Assembly: GCA_049670505.1 (NCBI GenBank)
Contig: JBATTK010000096.1
Location: 1-30,003 of the forward strand
Reading direction: 5' to 3'
Origin: JBATTK01 sp049670505
Lineage (GTDB): Bacteria > Bacteroidota > Bacteroidia > Flavobacteriales > Flavobacteriaceae
DNA length: 30,003 bases
The translations under genes and the position numbers were made by a program. Below the pieces are notes generated by a model. That model saw only the letters and a program-made list of their open reading frames with translations, had not been told where the DNA came from and did not search any database. Below are positions 25,428 through 30,003 of the stretch, piece by piece. Positions within the stretch are counted from its first letter, which is position 1. Each line of letters begins with the position of its first letter.

Positions 25428-26168
25428 ATGTTCCATATTTTCAGTAAAAAAAAGTTTCTAGTAGATTATTTGGAAAATTTTGTGGATATCCACAATCATA
25501 TTCTTCCTGGAATAGACGATGGGGCAAAAACCGTAGAGGATTCCTCCGAAATTATCAGTGGGTTTTCGGAATTTGGGGTCAACAATTTTGTTGCCACTCC
25601 TCACATTATGCATAACTATTATCCGAATACCCCGGAAACCATTAACGATTCCCTTTTACGATTAAAAAACGAATTGTTAAAAAAACAATTAAAGAATGTT
25701 TCCATAGAGGCCTCTGCGGAACATATGATAGACGACAATTTTGAGATGCTATTGGACACCCAAAATATAATGCCCTTGCGGAGTGATTATTTACTGGTGG
25801 AAATGTCTTATTTGCAACCACCTATAAATTTCACGGAAGCCATCATTAAAATAGCCAGTAAAGGCTTTTATCCTATATTGGCCCACCCTGAACGTTATGC
25901 TTTTCTACACCAACAGTATAAAAAATATGACCAATACAAACAACAAGGTATTCTATTCCAGATGAATTTATTGTCTCTTGGAGAATTCTATGGTAAAGAG
26001 GTGCCCAAAATAGCGCTAAAATTATTAGAAGATGGTTTTATAGACTACGTAGCTTCCGATATACATAATATAAGGCAATTACAATCCCTAAAGGAGTTGC
26101 GTGTATCGCAAAAAGAACTTCGACTGTTATTGCCAATTATTAACAATTCAATCGAAGTTTTTTACTAA
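25428..26168 (+). CDS. CpsB/CapC-type PHP-family protein-tyrosine phosphatase
   Basis: The 246-residue protein has the metal-binding motifs of the PHP-fold phosphatases: DIHNHILPGIDDG (D20, H22, H24, D30), ATPHIM (H59), an E-H pair in EASAEHMIDD (94-103), LAHPERY (H153) and SDIHN (D211, H213). Members such as CpsB and YwqE dephosphorylate the tyrosine cluster of Wzc/CpsD-type kinases. The matching kinase with a tyrosine-rich tail is 10 kb away at the end of the divergent operon, and together they would set polymer length and amount. It is transcribed opposite to that operon and converges with the large T9SS protein gene, 14 bases apart. Confidence 0.93.
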   Translation: MFHIFSKKKFLVDYLENFVDIHNHILPGIDDGAKTVEDSSEIISGFSEFGVNNFVATPHIMHNYYPNTPETINDSLLRLKNELLKKQLKNVSIEASAEHMIDDNFEMLLDTQNIMPLRSDYLLVEMSYLQPPINFTEAIIKIASKGFYPILAHPERYAFLHQQYKKYDQYKQQGILFQMNLLSLGEFYGKEVPKIALKLLEDGFIDYVASDIHNIRQLQSLKELRVSQKELRLLLPIINNSIEVFY

Positions 26169-26182
26169 TACCTTACCGCATA

Positions 26183-29100
26183 TTACCTTTTCAGAATTAG
26201 CTTGGAATTAATGGGTTTCGAATCATTTTTAAGCCAAGTCTTAAGAAAATATATACCCTCTTCCATACCATTCAAATTAAGTTCATATAATCCATTTTCT
26301 ATTTTGGTTTCCGAACCGTCATACACTTTAACTAACCTACCGGTAACATCATAGATGAAAATCTCCGATATAGTATCGGCTTCATCTTTTATTAGTATTT
26401 GTGTTCGGGAAGATGTAGGATTTGGAAATAGTTCCATACTCCAACTAGATATCAGTTCTTCGGAATTAGAATCTAAACCACTTAATTGGTCACCCTCCGA
26501 ATTTTGTTTGCTGGAGCTCCCTGAATTTACGACAGAAATATTATCAAATAGATATACTTCGTTTCCAAAACTCACATCAGCCTCTACTATAATTTGTATC
26601 GTGTTCCCTATTATATTATTAGCGGTAAAAGCTTGTGGTGATATATTTCCAGTTGCCAGACCAAATTGAACCAGAGGTCCGCCATTTACTTTATAAAATG
26701 CCCGTATAAAATCTGCCGATTCTTTATTATCATCTTCATCATTTACATCAACGGAGACGGAAACCTCGGCATTAGTTATGTCGATAACTTCTGATGTCCA
26801 TACCCCCGGGCTACTACTATTACTTGAAGTTTTAAAAGCACCATTATCCACTTCAAACACCCCTGCGTCCCTATTGGACGTCCATGCGGTACTCCCATTA
26901 TCAAAAGTAGCACCATTGTTAAGTCCGCTAAAATCTTCCACCCATGGTACAGATCCGGTGGGTGTTTCTCCCCCTCCAATAACCCAATCGAATTGTACCG
27001 ATGAAGATAAGGAAGGAATACCATCGTCCGCTACCGTTACCAAAACGTTGTAAGGACTATTGGCTGCAGCACCACTACTGCCACTAGTTCCGGAACGTGC
27101 AGATTCAGGGGCTGCCGTAAGCTCTTCATCCGTATAACTTGGTCCGGCTACCCTATATAGGGCCACCTTATCAATAGCATGGCCGGCAGAACGTTCGGAT
27201 ATCTCCATAGTATATGTACCGGGATTTACGAACCATACAAAGAGTCGGTGACCATTACCATCACTTGTAACCGCCTGCCATTTATATTCTTCCGCAGGCT
27301 GCCCGGAACGAAATACCTTAAAATAGCCATTGCTACCTGCGCCATTGGGAGTAGTTGCTGGCGTTATTCGTGAACTTCCCTTGGGGAAAACCACTTTATC
27401 CTGTATTCCTTGTAAGTTAGAAATGATATTGGCTTCATTGCTACCTGCCATTTGCTGTCCGTAGAACCAAACATCGTCGTTATTGGGAAAACGGAGCCAG
27501 TTATCATTTCTTTCCGATGGTTTATCGCCAGTAAAAAGAGACCTCCAATTAATACGGTATATACCCGGGTTGGTAATCGTTATTTGATAAGGAACCGTTC
27601 CTCTATTTTGAGTAGTAAAACTATTGGTACCTGCAATTATACCCGTTGTCCCTCCAATATTGGTCTCGCTCCAAGTAGGTTCTATATCTCCGGATTCCGC
27701 TTCAATAATGACCAGACCGTTGGACTCCAGAAAAGCGCCATCTCCACTTTGAAACGCTGAAATTGTACCGGTAATCAAGCCTGTATTGTCATTAATGTCC
27801 AAACCAGGAGGTAATCCGCTCGCGGCATAGGTAAGGCTACCATCATCCGTTGCCTGTATTTGCAAAGATACCGGATCACCTTCATCGCTATTTTGCGTAC
27901 CGGGATTTTCCACATTGGGCGAAACATTCCCAGATGTATTGTTTACGGTAATAGTTGTAGTAGTACTATCAAAAAGTCCTTCCGCATCGGTCACGATCAG
28001 TTCCACCTCATAAACACCTGGATTCGTAAAAGTATGGGTTGGATCTTCAATATTGGAAGTACTCCCATCCTTAAAATCCCAAAAATAGCTTGCAATCCCG
28101 ACATCGTCTATGGAAATACTTCCTGTGAAATCTACCTCTAAAGGTAAATTACCTGTATCGGGTGATGCCGAAGCAATTGCTATTGGTGGTAGGTTTCCAC
28201 CGCCGGATGGTTCCACAATTGAAAACTGAATGGTTAAAGGTTGACCCAAAACACCACCCGTTTTTTTTGGTCCATTATAGGCTGTAGCCGTTATACTATA
28301 ATCGCCCTGCGGAAAATCTGCCGATACATAATTCCCTCCGCTATCCCCAAAAAGCGCGTATGGAGCGGTACCCTCCGTTCTATTTTTACTTAATGGACCT
28401 GTAAGTTGCAAAAACACGCTGCCTACCAATGTTGGTAAGGTATTTGCACGTATATTAAGCCCTATCCCATCCAATATGGACCTATCAATTTGCTGACCTT
28501 CGAATAGGTCAAAAAGATCTTCGTTGGTGTCGGCGTTTATCAGCGTAACACTTGCAACACCTTCTAGAATGGCATTTCCTACGGTTATCTGTAGACTCAC
28601 AGTATCGGAAAGTCCGGCCTCATCGGTCACCGTGAGCTCTACATTGTAGATACCATCATTGATAAAGGTGTGGGTTGGATCCGGAGTATTCGCTGTATTC
28701 CCATCTTTAAAATCCCAAAAATAAGAAGTAACCCCTATATCATCCGTGGAACCACTTCCCGTAAAATCTACCTCTAAAGGAGCCGTGCCGCCGCTAACGG
28801 AAGCAGAGGCGACCGCTTCCGGTGGGGCGTTACCAGGAATACCGTTTACAGTAATCGTAACTATTGCCGTACTGGAAAGTCCCTCCTCATCCATAACCGT
28901 TAGTTCTACATCATAGGTCCCAGGATCGGTAAAGAGGTTGGTGGGATTTTCAATTGTAGAGGTATTTCCGTCCTTAAAATCCCATGAATAAGAGGTTACC
29001 CCAATATCATCCGTTGAATCACTTCCTGTAAAGTTTACGGACAAAGGAGCGTCCCCAGTACTAACGGAAGATGTTGCAATCGCCATTGGAGGTTGGTTTC

Positions 29101-30003
29101 CTCCCCCAGTTTGGTCTACTATTGAAAATTGTATAGTCTCGGGACCACTTAGTATGCCACCTGTTTTCCCAGGTCCATTGTAAGTTGTTGCCGTTAGATT
29201 ATAGTCTCCCTCCAGCAAGGTTGCAGGGGCATAATTGCCGTTACTATCTCCAAAAAGTGCATAGGGCTCTACGCTTTCTGTTTTCTTTTTACTTACTGGC
29301 CCTGTCAATTGTATGAAAACACTTCCAACTACTTCCGGGTCTGTATTTGCCCTTATGTTAAGCCCCAATCCTTGAATTACCGACATTGCTATTTGATCTC
29401 CATCAAACAAATCAAAAAGATCTTCATCCGAGTCGGCATTTACTAAAGTAAAACCAATGGAACTTGTAGGCGCGGCAATGGAAGAGAGATTTATCTCTAG
29501 TAAGGAGGACGTATTATAATTAATGGTCAATAAGGCATTAATGTTTTCTTCCGTGCCCGTATATTCTATAAATAGGGTATGAGCAGAATTTGGTTTTAAA
29601 AATCCATTGGAGACTTCCCCGGAAACAATGTTGAAATCATCTGAATTAGGCCCGGTGATTTCCATTGAACCAACAACTATACCTACAGTACCGGTATCCA
29701 CATTGAGAGCAATACTTCTGGTGTTTCCTATGGGTATTGCCAAGGAAGAAGGTGCGGATAGCGTACTTGCGGTGCTGGGGCTGCCCACAGGGGCATCCAC
29801 CCCGTAGTACTCCATGTTCTTCTGGTTGCCGTTGGGCCCGCCGCCGATCTTAGGGGAACCGGCCAAAATGAAGATCCCGTCGCCCGAGACTATCGCCTGG
29901 GTCCCGTGGCGCTCCGAGTTCAGGTCGGGCAGTCGTGTCCATTGGTTGGTCGCCGGATCGTACTCCTCCGTGATGCGAAGGGCGTCCGTAACGTTCACAC
30001 CGT
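26183..30003 (-). CDS. Large T9SS-secreted modular protein with kelch, PKD and carbohydrate-binding-like domains (5' truncated)
   Basis: The frame is open through the window end, so the N-terminus is missing. Counting from base 29998: residues 1-70 are a kelch-like repeat (YDPATNQWTRLPDLNSERHG, FILAGSPKIGGG). About 78-173 are an ASPM/HYDIN-like beta domain. Residues 183-295 and 485-596 are two copies of an unassigned module (DEDLFDLF, GLNIRANT, PYALFGDS, YNGP.KTGG). PKD domains lie at about 304-385, 392-474 and 604-686, each with SYxWDFKDG. A putative-Ig domain (692-1008) is interrupted by an inserted malectin/CBM-like domain. Residues 1014-1158 are a second beta-sandwich, and 1185-1271 the T9SS type A sorting domain (ELFPNPTS, YDVTGRLV, GIYFLK). 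It would be exported by T9SS and attached to or released from the surface, probably binding polysaccharide. Confidence 0.92.
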   Translation of the reverse strand, partial: GVNVTDALRITEEYDPATNQWTRLPDLNSERHGTQAIVSGDGIFILAGSPKIGGGPNGNQKNMEYYGVDAPVGSPSTASTLSAPSSLAIPIGNTRSIALNVDTGTVGIVVGSMEITGPNSDDFNIVSGEVSNGFLKPNSAHTLFIEYTGTEENINALLTINYNTSSLLEINLSSIAAPTSSIGFTLVNADSDEDLFDLFDGDQIAMSVIQGLGLNIRANTDPEVVGSVFIQLTGPVSKKKTESVEPYALFGDSNGNYAPATLLEGDYNLTATTYNGPGKTGGILSGPETIQFSIVDQTGGGNQPPMAIATSSVSTGDAPLSVNFTGSDSTDDIGVTSYSWDFKDGNTSTIENPTNLFTDPGTYDVELTVMDEEGLSSTAIVTITVNGIPGNAPPEAVASASVSGGTAPLEVDFTGSGSTDDIGVTSYFWDFKDGNTANTPDPTHTFINDGIYNVELTVTDEAGLSDTVSLQITVGNAILEGVASVTLINADTNEDLFDLFEGQQIDRSILDGIGLNIRANTLPTLVGSVFLQLTGPLSKNRTEGTAPYALFGDSGGNYVSADFPQGDYSITATAYNGPKKTGGVLGQPLTIQFSIVEPSGGGNLPPIAIASASPDTGNLPLEVDFTGSISIDDVGIASYFWDFKDGSTSNIEDPTHTFTNPGVYEVELIVTDAEGLFDSTTTTITVNNTSGNVSPNVENPGTQNSDEGDPVSLQIQATDDGSLTYAASGLPPGLDINDNTGLITGTISAFQSGDGAFLESNGLVIIEAESGDIEPTWSETNIGGTTGIIAGTNSFTTQNRGTVPYQITITNPGIYRINWRSLFTGDKPSERNDNWLRFPNNDDVWFYGQQMAGSNEANIISNLQGIQDKVVFPKGSSRITPATTPNGAGSNGYFKVFRSGQPAEEYKWQAVTSDGNGHRLFVWFVNPGTYTMEISERSAGHAIDKVALYRVAGPSYTDEELTAAPESARSGTSGSSGAAANSPYNVLVTVADDGIPSLSSSVQFDWVIGGGETPTGSVPWVEDFSGLNNGATFDNGSTAWTSNRDAGVFEVDNGAFKTSSNSSSPGVWTSEVIDITNAEVSVSVDVNDEDDNKESADFIRAFYKVNGGPLVQFGLATGNISPQAFTANNIIGNTIQIIVEADVSFGNEVYLFDNISVVNSGSSSKQNSEGDQLSGLDSNSEELISSWSMELFPNPTSSRTQILIKDEADTISEIFIYDVTGRLVKVYDGSETKIENGLYELNLNGMEEGIYFLKTWLKNDSKPINSKLILKR
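27941..29452 (-). repeat. Duplicated module-plus-PKD segments inside the T9SS protein gene
   Basis: The segment 28841-29452 (unassigned module plus PKD 1) and the segment 27941-28546 (same module plus PKD 3) encode clearly similar proteins of about 200 residues. Shared strings are EDLFDLF, LNIRANT, GSVF.QLTGP, PYALFGDS and TIQFSIV. PKD 2 (28577-28825) lies between. The copies have diverged to perhaps 60 percent identity by eye, so the duplication is old. Confidence 0.75.

Overview
The window looks like a piece of a Flavobacteriaceae (Bacteroidota) chromosome. It carries a GldG gliding-motility protein, the gldG-dnaN order usual in that family, a protein with a type IX secretion (T9SS) sorting tail, AT-rich spacers and several TAnnTTTG -7 promoter elements typical of the phylum.

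Layout. (1) 1-5074 is core chromosome: the 3' part of gldG, dnaN, a small DUF4870 membrane protein and divergent mnmE. A 158-bp element with inverted-repeat ends lies between gldG and dnaN. (2) 5075-13256 is an AT-rich accessory stretch beginning exactly behind the mnmE 3' end, a known island integration site in other bacteria. It starts with an integrase remnant and mixes intact genes with gene debris. The intact genes are two GT-A glycosyltransferases, a 57-residue double-glycine-leader peptide with six cysteines, a fused C39-like/VKOR/thioredoxin membrane protein, a stand-alone LanB-C-like protein and a sulfotransferase. The debris includes an APS-kinase pseudogene, a ParE-type toxin pseudogene and probable fragments of a second LanB-C gene and a second leader. 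(3) 13257-24910, all on the minus strand, is an exopolysaccharide/capsule locus: WecA/MraY-type initiating transferase, flippase, polymerase, glycosyltransferases, an MBOAT plus SGNH O-acylation pair, a WecG/TagA-type transferase and a Wzc-type tyrosine kinase. A CpsB/CapC-type phosphatase follows on the plus strand. No Wza-type export protein is seen. (4) 26183-30003 is a large T9SS-secreted modular adhesin-like protein, truncated at the window edge.

How the parts may work together. The accessory island resembles a ribosomally made, post-translationally modified peptide (RiPP) locus. The fused oxidoreductase would oxidise the six-Cys core, the glycosyltransferases and LanB-C-like protein are candidate tailoring enzymes, and the sulfotransferase next to a dead PAPS-forming kinase suggests a former sulfation module. 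The combination of double-glycine leader, Cys-rich core, GT2 enzymes and disulfide enzyme recalls glycocins, but no exporter or active C39 protease is present, and function is inference. In the polysaccharide locus the kinase/phosphatase pair would control chain length and the MBOAT/SGNH pair would acylate the polymer.
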